A stretch of 64,000 bases of DNA from the NCBI GenBank assembly GCA_963576475.1, contig OY754972.1, positions 14,692,572-14,756,571 on the forward strand, written 5' to 3'. The stretch is from Molanna angustata (taxonomy: Eukaryota; Arthropoda; Insecta; Trichoptera; Molannidae). The translations under genes were made by a program, and so were the position numbers. Numbering within the stretch: position 1 is the first letter of the stretch; every line of letters starts with the position of its first letter. The notes below the pieces were generated by a model. The model was not told the DNA's origin. It did no database searches and saw only the letters and a list, made by a program, of their open reading frames with translations. Below are positions 48,583 through 62,639 of this stretch, piece after piece.

Positions 48583-50203
48583 AATTCAATAAAGCATTCA
48601 CATTACAAATTAGAATTTAATGAAACATTCATTAAAATCAATTACATTGTCTTAACCATATGAATGAGCAAATAGAGATTTTTGTGTTTTTATGATTGTT
48701 TTGATTAGTTATCATTCAAAAAATATAAATTATTTCTATTTTGATTGTCTCATTGTTTTTCGGATTTTGTCACTTAAAGAATTATGTTTATACTAATAAG
48801 TAATTTCTGTATACCTAATAATTGTTTTTATGTATCAAGCGGTCTTGTTTGTGTCGTTTAAGGGGGCATATAAACCTAAACACCCCAATTTCAAATCGAA
48901 TTCCTCAAATATTTTAAACAGTGTGATTCTAGAAAAAATACTATAAGTGTATTCAACATTTCTCTAGTGAATGTTCGTCACACAATTTTAAAATTCAGGC
49001 TGAATTCCCCTAGAAACAATATTAAAAATATCATTTTTTTTAAATTACTCCATAACTATGTGTCGTATAGAAATAAATCTTGTAGGTATATGCTAAAAGA
49101 GTGCATAAAATCAAATTGAATGACCGATAAAGATTTTTCATTCCAAGTAAGTTTGTTCTTAAATTGCAAAAAATCAACAAATTTTGGATTTCCGATAATT
49201 TAAATCACGTATAAACCTTTTTTAACGCACGCGATAATTGCTCTTATTTACGCGTAACCTTATAGTGTATTGGGCGGTTTTAATATATCATGTTTTTAGT
49301 GACTAGATTTAGCGTTATATGTCTTATAGTTTGTTAGTAAATTTCGTTTTATGTCAAATTGTTGATTTAAGTAATATGAAATTAATTCCCTTACCATATG
49401 TTACGAATAAAAAAACTGTTCCAAAATTCACACAAAAACATATAATAAGAATAATAATTATGTCTTTGATTGCTCAATTTCGTGTTATGTTTGAATTGTT
49501 TTGAGATATACACATGTTTATAATATTGTTTATACGTTTAATTCAATTAGTTATAATATGTCAATTAATGTTGCTAAGAAATAAAGTTCATAGTAATGAG
49601 TGCTTGAGATCTCACAAAAACAACTTCTCATAATGAGTTACTTAATATATTTCACTTACTTAACTTTGTCATATTTGTACATAGTACCTACCTACCTTCC
49701 TTCTTTTCAATACTTTTTAACACCAACACACCCCACAATTTCTATAAACGCATAAAATATTCATCAACAGTTATTCATCATAATTGGGAGTCCTCCACAA
49801 GATTTGAAAGCTAAACTAACACTATCCGATAGTAACCAAAGTAGCTCGTTGTTGTCCGTGGGCCCCTTCAGTATCCCATTAGTTAAGCGGATTTAGTGAT
49901 CTCGACAAACCAATTAGTACCAAGTTATCGGAAGATTTCCTCTGAATAGATTAATTTCAGAGATCCATTGTCTTTCAATATCAACAAATAACAGATGGTA
50001 ATATGTGAAGCTGATTAAAGTCCACGAGTGTTTTGTTCACACTTATTATTTGTGATTGAACAGCAAGGTGCTGTTATTTTCAATCTTAAATTGCTGACGA
50101 AATCTATGAAGAGACTTTACGTCTTTATAACTAGTTTTAACAACCAGTGATACTGGAGAGTTTATTGTTGAAAGGCAATTTCTTCAAGAGAAAAATAGAT
50201 TTA
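48583..50203. other. No gene seen
   Basis: AT-rich, apparently unique. Confidence 0.4.
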
Positions 50204-50345
50204 ATGGGTGGTGGCAGTGCGGTTAGCGCACTGGACTAGTAATCCAGAGATCGTGAGTTTGAATCTTGCCACGACCGATGTCGTTCGAAAACAAGCATCT
50301 ATGCTTAGTTTAGAAAATGTATGAGGATATATATTTTTTTTTATT
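50204..50345 (+). mobile_element. tRNA-derived SINE S1-like (Thr-like head)
   Basis: GGGTGGTGGCAGTGCGGTTA...CTAGTAATCC...GTGAGTTTGAATCTTGCCAC: A box, AGT-type anticodon loop and degenerate B box, then a short body (AAGCATCTATGCTTAGTTTA) and a T-rich end. Head similar to 9240-9312. Confidence 0.7.
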
Positions 50346-50789
50346 ATTTTTTATCACACCATATTTACAATAACAGCAACAAATAGATAACTGCAACAGT
50401 ATATCTTTATGCATTCCTGGGTATAAAATGGTACAATGAACTGGATAGAAATATTTAACTGATAAATACTGACAACTTTTAAAAAAGGTTGAAATAATTT
50501 CCTCCTCATTGTACCGTAATATGAATGTTTTAGTTTTGAGTATCTTTATATTAATTGTAGCTTTATTTTTTTTTCTATATCATGTAAATTTAAAATTATC
50601 TTTTTCTGAACTCTGATGTTTTGTATGCTTTACTGTAGACTAATTCTCTCTTATGTATGTTGTTAATTTTCCCCAAAGCACAAGGTTTGCTCCTTTTCGG
50701 GGAGAATTTCAAATTTTATTTGTGATGTCCAGATATATTCTGTTTTCTTTGTTTTTACACTTTCATATTAATAAATTTCCTTTAATTTA

Positions 50790-51125
50790 CTTTACTGCTG
50801 CCCAACTAGGTAATCCTGTTTTAGGGCTATCAGTTTACAATTTTTAGTGACAATATAAGTAATTATGAACCAGGTAATAGTTCCCGTTCCACATTCAATA
50901 GGCACACAATCGCAGTATTCTGCATTCACAAATACTATCTAAACAAACATTATAGGAGGTATAAGCTCACACAAAACAGATCAACCAAGTTCTAATATCA
51001 GCCATAATACCTGGCATCAATCTTCAATCTCTGACGCGATTTGCTATTTCAAAACCATAGAAAAGAGGCTAGTTAACTACTTTTTCGAAGTTGATATTTA
51101 TTTATCTTATGGTCACAAAGTTAGT
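50790..51125. mobile_element. Dispersed repeat X, copy 2
   Basis: GCCCAACTAGGTAATCCTGT through AGGCACACAATCGCAG to CAAAACCATAGAAAAGAGGC aligns with 33000-33560 without that copy's internal insertion. Nature unknown. Confidence 0.5.
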
Positions 51126-53449
51126 ATATCACAACAATATGTCGCACTGTAGTGCCCGTCAAAAGTTAAAAAATAAAATCTAAGTTTTCTAAATAATTAG
51201 ACTGTGAGCCATGTGGTGTCTGAGTGTGCTTTAAGAGCCTTTGGGGGGGACCCCTCGGAATTTATGGTCCTGAGTGAAGCAGCAGCCAATTATTTAGAAG
51301 TTGATATGAATCACATGTATATAATATATCATGTTGTACTTGTAAAAAAAAACAAGTTATACAAAGATGAAGCAAAAATATGATAAAGAGCCTGTAGGGC
51401 AAATGACCTTTATCGTGTTGCTTTACTCAATCCCTTGCGCTTGCGCAATTTTAAAAAGTATGCTTCTCATTGAGTTTCATGACGAGATGATATAGAATTC
51501 TGCTGATTACTAAAATATTATGCAAATAATTAAAATAAAACAATTAAATGCTTTGCTAAATAACATGTTTGTTGAGCCCAGGTACCCTCAAAATTGAAAC
51601 ACGTAGAGAGCTTAAAAATGAAATTAATTTATTTGCATAATATTATCAACAAAACGATCGAGTTATTTACCAAGCAAACAAAGGGAATATTTTTCATGTA
51701 AATGTACAAATTAACAAACAAATCATTAGACGAGTGAATATGCAAGCAAGGAGATAACTTTTGAGAGAAGTATTTCAAACATTAAGTATTTGAGTTTTTG
51801 GCGTGTTTATAATACATATATTATTTTGTTGGTGCTTTATGTTTGATTAACATATTTCAAATTATTAAAAATACACAAACTTTGTATTTAAATAATTTCC
51901 CCTAACAGTTCTAACGAATTTAATTAAACAGTCGATTAAGTCTAAAAATTATATTAAATCAAACCTAGAATTTTTGGGTATGCTTAAACAAAGAGAGAAT
52001 TTTTTTTAGTCATGATATTATATAATAAAATAAAGAAATCATGTTCCATTTTTTACCTTAACTTTTCGAACGAAAATAATTACCTGATATAATAAGTGTA
52101 TTTTTGTTCTTATACTTTGCTAAAAATCTTTAATTTATCTTTTTCTTTAATTAGTCTTTTATATGTTAAAAGCAATTATGTGGTTTTGGATAGAAAAAAT
52201 ACAGTTTTGATGGGATTACATTAAAGGTTTTTCATAAAATTAATATTTCAATAAAAATAAAACAAAACTTGATATTCACACTGTAAATTTATTTCATATT
52301 TTTGCACTAAAAATTTAATTTCAATGTATATATTTTTGACCAGTGAGTAGGTTGATTTAAATCAATATATGTAGGCACTAAATGTTCTCATTTCGAGGGA
52401 TTATTTATTTATTCATATTAATTTTAGGCAATGGAATCTATAATTGCTTTTCATTTCTGCCTTATAAATATTTAAAACGTAAACATATTAAATAAATAAG
52501 AATTCACAATACTAAAGAAGATAAATAACTCCTTATTACTGAAATATTACCGATGTAAATGAATTCAGATCCTGTAGATCATACAGATAATTTTATAAAC
52601 TAAAAATAATAACCGGTGAATAATGGATCAAATATCATTTGAAACATTTTCATTTGAACAAAAGCTGGCCACCATTTTGGCTTCCGTATCGTAAAAGTTT
52701 GAGTTGGAAGTTAGTCGCAATTCTGAGTCATAATGTTATATACAAGTGCATTGCTCTTTGAATATCTTTCTATTCGTTGTTAATTAAGAACAAAGTAAAA
52801 TTATGGGTTTTAAAACATTATTGTTTTCATTGCTTTTTGTTATCGTTAAGAGACATAATTACAATGTTTTGACCTTTGGGAACAAAGTGAATTTTAAGGG
52901 AAAATAAAATCTTAACGACTTGATGATGAGTGAATTTTGAATGAAATTATAATTTAAATGAATCACCAAATTAAAATGAGAGAACATTGAACACTTTTTA
53001 CTTTATTTTCGTCTTGTTTAATGTATGTCGTTAATTGAATGCAAATTCATACGGTTTCGTTGTGCATATTTTTTGTAAAAAGATGTCGCTATATAAATTA
53101 AACAATAATTAAATAAGCGCTTGAGTTGCCTTTTGATGTTAGTAATTTATCAAATAAAAATATGTTATTTACATAATTATTCAAAGGCCTGTCTGAGAAA
53201 CTTATTATAATTGAGATAATTAACTTTAGGTAGTCATTTAAAAGTATGGAGCTTTTTTATAACGAGAAGAGAGACTTTTTAGCGGTGAGAGTGAATGAAT
53301 ATTTATTTTGTTAAGTTTTTGAGATAATATAAGTATTTTATTTGTGTTTGTTTTAAATAGTTTAAATGTTCTGTAAAAATGAAAAATCTTTAAATTAAAA
53401 AATACTTAAATATTGTCAATTAATTGATAAATATGTGATACTATCAATG
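51126..53449. other. No gene seen
   Basis: Long AT-rich stretch. The GC-richer patch at 51205-51290 has weak 15-bp inverted ends (CTAAATAATT) and could be a tiny MITE; not called. Confidence 0.4.
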
Positions 53450-53575
53450 TTGTCATACTTTGTAATCTGGTTGGTTGGAAGAAATTGCCTAATGGCAATA
53501 AGCCCGCCAGTATACAATTATATTTGTTTATATTATGTACAAAAAGATGTATGAATAAATAAATAAATATATAAG
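53450..53575 (+). mobile_element. LINE 3'-tail fragment
   Basis: CTGGTTGGTTGGAAGAAATT...AATGGCAATAAGCCCGCC...(AATA)n: a common insect LINE 3' terminus, also at 38325 and 56659. Confidence 0.7.
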
Positions 53576-55364
<1,789 letters not shown>

Positions 55365-55530
55365 AGGTCGAGGGGGGCTCCGAGCCAGTCCACAAATGCA
55401 GGCGTCAGATCGCAAATATCCGTCTTTGGGCCTTCATATGCACGGACGCTGCATTCTTCCAATATAATTTGTTCGCATTGAGCGGATGAAACTATGCCCC
55501 ACTTTGCCATGAGGTAGTTACTGCATCCAT
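55365..55530 (-). pseudogene. Jockey-like LINE extreme C-terminus
   Basis: Minus strand: QIILEECSVRAYEGPKTDIC then DLTPAFVDWLGAPLDLNIDH and a stop. 'EECPLRxYEG....L..xxxxAxxWLxxLDxxL' is the end of Jockey/R1-type ORF2. Only the last ~55 codons. Confidence 0.65.
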
Positions 55531-56270
55531 GTCAATTCAATTCTAATATTATTCATATTTTCGTAGTTTATTTTGTAGATCATTTTAAATGATCTCTTTA
55601 AATATTCCTATTTTTATTAATACCGTGATCAAGCTACTTAATTGACAAAGTAGATTTAATTTTAATATAAGATTATTTATTAAATTACTTTTCTGAATAT
55701 CCTTATAATTTTTCATTCCACCTCGAATCGAAGATTGCTTTGCTATTTCAAAATTTAACGAATAAGATTTTTCGTAACTCGTTCCTCCTGTGAAATCTCA
55801 AATTGACTCGGAATCAAAACTGTAGCCAGAAATATCGATTCGAATGAAATTAAATTAAAATATCGTACCTAGCTTAATTCATTTCGGCAAAGTGTATTAT
55901 AACGGAACCCTTTCACGCGATGGAATTTATAAAAAAAGAATAACAAAATATTCTTTCTAGAATTTCGGCGAAGTACCTATTTCAAAGAACTTTTCCATTT
56001 TCCTGCTTAGGTGAAGTTCTTCACTTTCTTTTCACTTCGGATTCATAAACTTTGCTCTTTACTCCAAACGATGTCAAAAGATGCATCAATCAATGAACCT
56101 GTAAATGATGAGTAAACTTTATACTTTGCCAGTCGAGAGATCTCAGTCTTAGTTGAGGCAATTCCATTTTTGTTTCAGTGAAAATAAAAATCTTTACCTT
56201 TTTAATCAATTTAATAATACTTGTGATTGTTCAGAGGTTAAAATTCGAACACAATAATTCATTTGACCTG
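55531..56270. other. No gene seen
   Basis: AT-rich; nothing recognised. Confidence 0.4.
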
Positions 56271-56407
56271 GTGGGAAAGTCTGGTCCAACCGGTGAAATC
56301 CTAACCCTCACGATTACCCATATAATGGATATAATTACATATTTCATGGAGTTCTATAATATCTTTAGATGTCAGAGATTTCGCTGGTTGGACCAAACTT
56401 GCCCCCC
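56271..56407. mobile_element. Fold-back MITE M1, diverged copy
   Basis: GTGGGAAAGTCTGGTCCAAC at the left and GGTTGGACCAAACTTGCCCC at the right. The left arm matches 18711-18812; the right arm is shortened. Confidence 0.75.
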
Positions 56408-56623
56408 TGATCCATAATAGAAAAACATATATTTATTCATCAAGGGGTTCAAAGTAAACCATCCACATATTGAAACTAAATTTATTTTTGAAGTACCTAC
56501 ATACTATCTATATTGTTTCACATGTGTTTTTATTTAACATGTCAAGTATTTTAGTTTGTTTGCTGTGTAAAACAACTGAGTTTTAATTTTTGTTTGACAC
56601 TGACAGTATGAATTTAAATAATC

Positions 56624-56975
56624 TATATGAACTCCCCCTAAACCGTTAGATTGATTTCTGGTTGGTTGGAAGAAATAGCCTAATGGCAATTATTTGTTTA
56701 TTTAATGTACAGAAAGGAATAAATGAAATGAATATTTTTTTTATATGTGTGTTGAGTGGGTTCCTGGATGTTTTAGATTAAGAATTTGAATCAAAAGTTA
56801 TAGCAGGGGAAATAAAAAAATAAAATAAAACACGTAAAAAAATGTACGCCTGGTACTATGTAAACAGTATAACTTTTGAGATATACCATAAAACACGAAT
56901 AAGGAGTTTCATTATTATCTTTATTAATTTTTATATAATAATTTTTCTGTACGTGTGTACTGAACGTGTCACTGA
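56624..56975 (-). mobile_element. Helitron-like Z fragments split by a LINE tail
   Basis: GAACTCCCCCTAAACCGTTA at 56629 and TTTTCTGTACGTGTGTACTG near 56942 resemble pieces of 45870-46369. A LINE tail (TTGGTTGGAAGAAATAGCC...AATGAAATGAAT, about 56659-56735) lies between. Scrambled and old. Confidence 0.35.
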
Positions 56976-57015
56976 ACACTTACACTTTTTTATTTTAATT
57001 TTATTTAATATTACT

Positions 57016-57351
57016 ACTTGGACAACTTGCAGGTACTTTTTTATTTATTTTATTTTATTTTATTTATTTAAGCACAGACACAGGCATGAATAGCCAAATA
57101 TTTCTGCGCATAATAGTTTATATATGGGAAGTACATATCATAATTAGAATTGTTTAAGAATGTACTATGCCGAATATGTATTTAACACGCATTTAATAAC
57201 AAGTTGCCACATTTTGGAGACTTACGATAATAATCGTCTCACAGATTCAGACTGAAGACACGATTAAAACTGTATCTCCACAGGGAATCGAACCCGGGAC
57301 CTTTGGGTCAGGACTCAGATACCTAACAAACTGATCCACGAAGACTGACAA
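57016..57351 (-). mobile_element. SINE S2 copy with nested insertion
   Basis: Minus-strand S2 SINE: B box (GGGTTCGATTCC) and A-box region at the right, body AACTTGTTATTAAATGCGTG, 3' end near CTTGGACAACTTGC. About 130 bp (57037-57166, starting with T/A-rich LINE-tail-like sequence) splits it and is flanked by GTAC on both sides. Confidence 0.7.
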
Positions 57352-57539
57352 ATTCGATCGACTTTATAATAGGTATTGATATCATGTGTAGCGTGCATCA
57401 TTGACTTGGATCTGATAAATAAAACATAGACAACATTTAAAATCTTCTGTATGAGTTTTGACATCAAACTAGTCCACGCTCATTTTAGTTCCAAGTGTTT
57501 ATATGATGCAATAATGCATGGTCATTCTATCTTTTTTTT

Positions 57540-57815
57540 GTTTGTTTAATGGTACCTACTATTTGTTGACTTCTATAATATATAGTGAGCCTACAGTTGG
57601 GATTGTTAGATTATTGTTGCAGTTTTCACCTCAGGTACCCAACTGTGGGTGACTGCTTGTATTGATTGTATTTTGTAAATTTATGTTTCTTTTTGTTCAA
57701 CCTTTTTATATAATGTCTTTACTATTTTTATGTTAAAATATCGACCTCAAGTCAGACCAGTCCTAAAAAATTATGTATTATTTTTGTTACCTGTAAAAAT
57801 AAATAAATAAATAAA
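57540..57815 (+). mobile_element. LINE 3' UTR remnant
   Basis: Contains TATCGACCTCAAGTCAGACC...CCTAAAAAATTATG and ends (AATA)n, like the reversed 3' UTR of the element at 41632-42540. No coding part. Confidence 0.5.
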
Positions 57816-57975
57816 TTTCTATATCGAGAGATTCAAAATGCTCTCACGTTCTGGAAAAAAACAGTTTTTGTATGTATACAAAAGAGATGTAGGTTCTTCA
57901 CAAAAATTAATCCAGGAATTTTCGTGAAGACGAATAAGTACGTATAAACATACTTTCTTTGAAGTAGAGTTTAGT

Positions 57976-58600
57976 TTTTTTTTTTTTTTTTAACATGTCT
58001 ACGTAGGGGACGCCAGCTATTAGGATTTGGGTCCATTTTACTCTTCCGATGAAGCGCACTACGTAGCGTTGGGAGGGGTTTGCAATCTAGAAATGAGTTT
58101 ATTAATTCGGATTTTAAAAAGACCCGGGTTGTACGAAGATGGAAACACAGAATTCGGAAGATCGTTCCACAGTCGGGCTGCTGTATTAATAAAGGAGTTC
58201 GAGAAGCGACTTGTTCGTATATGTTGAAGGTCCACTGTGAATGGATGCTGCGATTGAGTGAAGCGAGTGACTCTGTTGCGAGTGGGTGGAGGAGGGACCA
58301 AAGATGCAAGTTCTTCTGAGCAATTCCCGAGGTAGTATCTATAGAATAAACTTAAAATACCGACTCTGCGTCTGTGTTCTAGTGATTGCAATCCATCAGT
58401 CAGTGATGGATCATCAATCAGACGTATAGCACGCCTTTGGACAGCGTCGAGGGTATTCAGTAGGTATTGGGGGGCGCCACTCCAGAGGTGACTGCCATAT
58501 TCAATAATTGGACGTATTTGCGCTTTGTAGAGTATACAGATCTGGGTCTTAGTAAAATATCTGCGCGCTCTATATAGTACGCTCAATTTTTTGTTAGTGC
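57976..58600 (-). pseudogene. CR1/Jockey-like LINE C-terminus, intact frame
   Basis: Minus strand, ~178 codons ending at 58059: NKKLSVLYRARRYFTKTQIC, YKAQIRPIIEYGSHLWSGAP, LDAVQRRAIRLIDDP, FYRYYLGNCSEELASL, FINTAARLWNDLPNSVFP and FKIRINKLI. These are the thumb and C-terminal motifs of CR1/Jockey-type reverse transcriptases ('L..Y.A.IRP..EYGS.LW', 'LD.VQRRAIRL', 'R.WN.LP..VFP', 'FK..I'). A poly(A) tail (T run 57977-57991) marks the 3' end. No stop or frameshift within it, so a recent insertion. Confidence 0.85.
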
Positions 58601-59180
58601 TGACTATAAACAGCTCATTTTTTTATCGTGGTTCAAGTTGAATAATGAAATGTTACTTTGAATATCCACTGAAACAAGAATATTAAGAGCAATTAGGAAA
58701 GTGTAAGCATGCCCTGAAAAAATTTCAAAGTCTTTGTTGAATTCTTTTAGATTGCAAATGTAGGAAAATACATGACAATGCTTTGAAAACAGTTTGAATG
58801 TTATTAGTTTTCTGTATCGGTGAATTTTTATTTAAATATTTTTTACCATTGCAGTTATCCAACCCAATGATAATTAAAGTGCATATCAGACATCAGCTAG
58901 ATGCTCTAAAAGATTGGTTCTTTATCTGTTATATGTAAACGATTGGATTGTGAAAAATACCAACTATTCCACTAAAAAAATACTATGATAATAATTATTA
59001 TTGAAAATTATGTGTAAAAAAAATCAAGACCATAATACTTCGGACTGAGTCATGGGTCTTACAAGCCCAGTCCTGTTCTTGTACCCCTGATGATGGTCTT
59101 GGATCTGAACACATGTACAGCCTTGGACTATCTATCATTTTCTTGATATGAAATGTAGAATATAGATTGAATTCAATTTG
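58601..59180. other. No gene; possible LINE 3' UTR patch
   Basis: AT-rich, with a GC-richer patch at 59040-59125 that may belong to the next LINE fragment. Confidence 0.35.
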
Positions 59181-59580
59181 CAATTCTGATCGCCATTATG
59201 ACGTCCTCTGTGTCATCCAGCCATCTTAGCATGGGTCTGCTTCTACTTCTTCTGCCCTCTGAATTAGTGTTGATAATCACTTTTGGGATACGAACATCAT
59301 TCATCTGGCTGACGTGGTCCAACCACTGCAGTCTACGTACTTTTATGACTTGTACAATGTTGGGTTCGTCATAAAATGCATGTAATTCATGATTTTATTG
59401 CATTCTCCAAAGTCCACCATCGTTTACTGCGCCAAAAAACGTTCTCAGGATTTTTTTTTCAAATATCAAGAGGCTATTTTCGTCTCTTTTTGTTAAGACA
59501 CAGCATTCAGCCCCATACACTTTTCGACAGGTCTGAAAAGAGATTTGTATATAATGATATTTGTTTTCCTTGGTAATAAT
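59181..59580 (-). pseudogene. RTE-like LINE C-terminus, decayed
   Basis: Minus strand, with frame changes: NIVQVIKVRRLQWLDHVSQM, NDVRIPKVIINTNSEGRRSR, SRPMLRWLDDTEDVIMAIRI-AN-stop. Same block as the element at 11979 ('RLxWLGHxxRMxDxRIPK...GRRxRGRPxLRWLDD'). Upstream (59400-59580) the frame is broken. Confidence 0.75.
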
Positions 59581-60980
59581 TTGAATCAGACCATAATAGC
59601 ACCTATTGCAGCTATTGCTGCAGTTATTTTCATCGGTAACGATAGCGCCTAAATAGCAAAAGAGTCAACCGATTCCACTGTATGTGTGTCCACATCAATA
59701 GGACGCAGGTTATCATTATGTGGTGTTTTTTTTTTGCTATGATATATTTTGTTTTTGCTGCGTTAATTTGTATGCCCATATTTTTATATGTACAAGTGGG
59801 TACCTACATTATGTTTTCTTATATGTTTATAAAACAAAGAAATCCCCCTATTACAATTTGAGTAAACGTTCCGTTTTGTAATACACATTTTATCGTATCA
59901 CAAATAAAAAATCCATCAATGTCAATTTAATAATGTTATGATATAAAGCGTGAGCAAAGAGTGGAACAATAATATTATACAAAAGAATATATTTTTCCAA
60001 TAAAAACGTTATATTTCGCTATACAGATTGCATAAGCACAGGAGATCCGGTACTAGACAACATAATAACGAAAAGGTTTTTTTCGAATCGAATTTTTCGA
60101 ATTTTCAAAATCGTGGGAGTCGATATCACACAATAATTTATTCCATAATGCTATATTAAATGTACATTTTATAGAAAACTTAACTGGATCTATGTAAAAT
60201 CTTTACAAAATTATTATTACATTTTTTCATTGAGAAGATTATGTACACAATATTCTGAGGTGGTCTGGTATAACGAAAGAATGAACAATGGAATACTCAC
60301 ATTAAAAGTAAACATTTTTGAAAATGATAAAGTTAATTATAGAGAATTAATATATTACACACCTAATACAACGACAAGCATGTATGTGACAACATGCTTT
60401 TGAAAGAATATAATATTATGATGTGCGTTGTATTTGATATTTCTAACAGTTTAATTTTTCTATATAGATATACAATTTGGATATTTAAATATACAATTAC
60501 ATAACAAGTTTTGGTCTTAATTTATAGTTAATAAACGTTCCTCCACAAGCTGACATAAATTTAAATTTAAATTATGGTTATTATGTTAGATTACTGTACA
60601 TTTTTTCAATATAAATTCTGATTTTATTGTTAGACAACTTTATTTTAAAAAAGATTTATAATAATGATATTCTATAAATTTGAGAGTATTCATAATTTAT
60701 TTTAACAGTGTTTACCATGGCTATAAATTTCTTGTTTGGCATGTAAGTATGCATATGTATTGTTGGTTTATATGGGGTGTTTTAAACTGAACAAAATTTA
60801 AAATTAACATATTTCAATAGGTACCTACATATACATTACCTGTACACTTTACACAGAATTGTTTGTCTTAAATTTGAATTGTTTCTACAAATTATACAAG
60901 ATACGAGAATATAATATGTAAATAGAGCATAATTAATTCAATAAATTAAATCATTCCTACATATATTATTTATAAAACAA
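59581..60980. other. No gene seen
   Basis: AT-rich; nothing recognised. Confidence 0.4.
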
Positions 60981-61640
60981 CTAGTTGGCCCGAGCAGTCG
61001 CTGTTCTGCCAGAGACTGAATTCTACCAGTATGTAGAGCGCATTTCATATAGACCTATTTTTTTCGTACATTACGCATAACAATTATAACAATTACTTGA
61101 GTGTAAAGGGGAGTAAAATTTTATGGTTATATGTATATTTGTATGTGAAATCTTTTCTTCTTCTTCTTTGGCTGGTCCTCTTCCCAGTTCATCTGGGGTC
61201 GGCCCTCCTGGTACGCAGTCTTCACGTCTTTCTGTCATGTGTCATCTCACTGGTCAGCTGGTCCTTCCTCAGATCTCTCTCAATACTCGTACACCAGGTG
61301 GCCTATGGACGGCCTCTAGCTCTGGGTGGTGTGGGAATATTTAGGGCCACCCTGACCACGTGATCGTCTCCCCTTCTATTCACATGACCGTACCACCGGA
61401 GTCTGTTTTCTTTCATTTTCTCCGGGATGGGCGCAAAATCTACAAAAAAAAATGTGTTAAAAAATATAAATATTTTTTTTATATCTCGATAACAGCGCCA
61501 CCAATTCTATCTTTCGATCCGTAACCAACCATAAAATTTAGAAAATTTCATTTAAATCGGTTTGGTGGTTTCGGAGATTAGCATTACATTATTTATATAT
61601 TTGAACATATATTTGTTTCGGAAGAAAACTATAAAATAAA
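60981..61640 (-). mobile_element. Helitron-like family Y copy enclosing a LINE fragment
   Basis: On the minus strand it ends GGCCAACTAG followed by T, preceded by the CTCTGGCAGAACAGCGACTG hairpin region. The other end (61484-61590, CTCGATAACAGCGCCACC...GTTTCGGAGATTAGCATT) matches 29738-29860. The LINE fragment 61150-61445 lies inside. Confidence 0.55.
61150..61445 (-). pseudogene. RTE-like LINE 3' end
   Basis: Minus strand, with frame breaks: ENERKQTPVVRSCE-like ('ENRLRWYGHVxRR'), HVVRVALNIPTPPR, RPSIGHLVYEY, then EGRPQMNWEEDQPKKKKK with a (GAA)n tail. Typical C-terminal block of RTE-like elements. Confidence 0.65.
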
Positions 61641-61984
61641 CAAAAAATAAATTGGCTGCCTTAAAACGGGAATTATTCCTAGTTAGGCAGACAAAGGTAA
61701 AAAGTGGAACACACCCTATATACCTACCACAAAAATGGTTTTATTCATGTATTATATACTTATTCATATATATATATTGTATATATTATTATTTTTTCTT
61801 TGTATACATTCAATATTGTTCCAATGTAATTTGTTTTTAAAAAGTAAATAAACAATTATTATGTTACTAGCTTTTATGTCCCGCCGTTGGCCAAGAATGT
61901 AAATTAGTGAAGCAATAAGCAATCGTTTATATAATATTGTCACAAAAAATATTTGCTAATTCGTAGTATGAAAAGTAGTTTGAA

Positions 61985-62600
61985 ATTTAATTGAGTTTAA
62001 GCGATGTAAAATGTTCAAGTGATGGCCACAACCCATTTGTTTTTATATATAAGTAGGTAAATACAATTTCTGCACGCATGTACTATGGGAAATGGTTTTA
62101 AATATGACTGATTATAAAGAGACAACGTTGTAAAGAGTTTGGATTTGGCCACAACCCCTATTTTTATATATTGTCATCGAACGCAAATGTGTTTTAAATA
62201 TTTAGTAATTTTGGATGATGGGAAATGACTTAAAAATTAAATAAACAAAAGTACTGAAAAGATTTTAGTGTTGGTCACATCCCATTCGTTTTTATATTTT
62301 TCGTCAAGTGTGCATACCTATAGATTATTATATTTTTGCACAATAAAACTGATCTACATTACAGAAGAAGACTTAAATAGTTATTAATTTGAATATAAAC
62401 GTTGTGAAGAGTCCAGTAATGGCCACAACCCCGATTTTTTATTATATTGTCATCAAAATCAAATATGTAGTTATTGAAAATTAAGCAATATATGATGATA
62501 TAATAAATGGTGTAAATTTCGATTGAAAAAAAGTATTGAGAAGATTCTAGTGATGGTCACATCCCATTCGTTTTATGTATTTTCGTCAAGTGTGCATGTT
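61985..62600 (+). repeat. Alternating ~125-145-bp tandem repeats (two-unit higher order)
   Basis: The block GATGGCCACAACCC...GTTTTTATAT recurs at about 62018, 62143, 62265, 62409 and 62548. Units alternate: those followed by TTGTCATC (62143, 62409) and those with GGTCACATCCCATTCG followed by TTCGTCAAGTGTGCAT (62265, 62548). So the period is a ~265-283-bp dimer of two diverged monomers. Confidence 0.8.
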
Positions 62601-62639
62601 GTTTATAATATTTCTATACAATAGACTATAAGACTTATG

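Noticed and set aside
51205..51305. Small MITE with CTAAATAATT ends
   Set aside because: Only about 10-15 bp of imperfect inverted ends and no second copy in the window.
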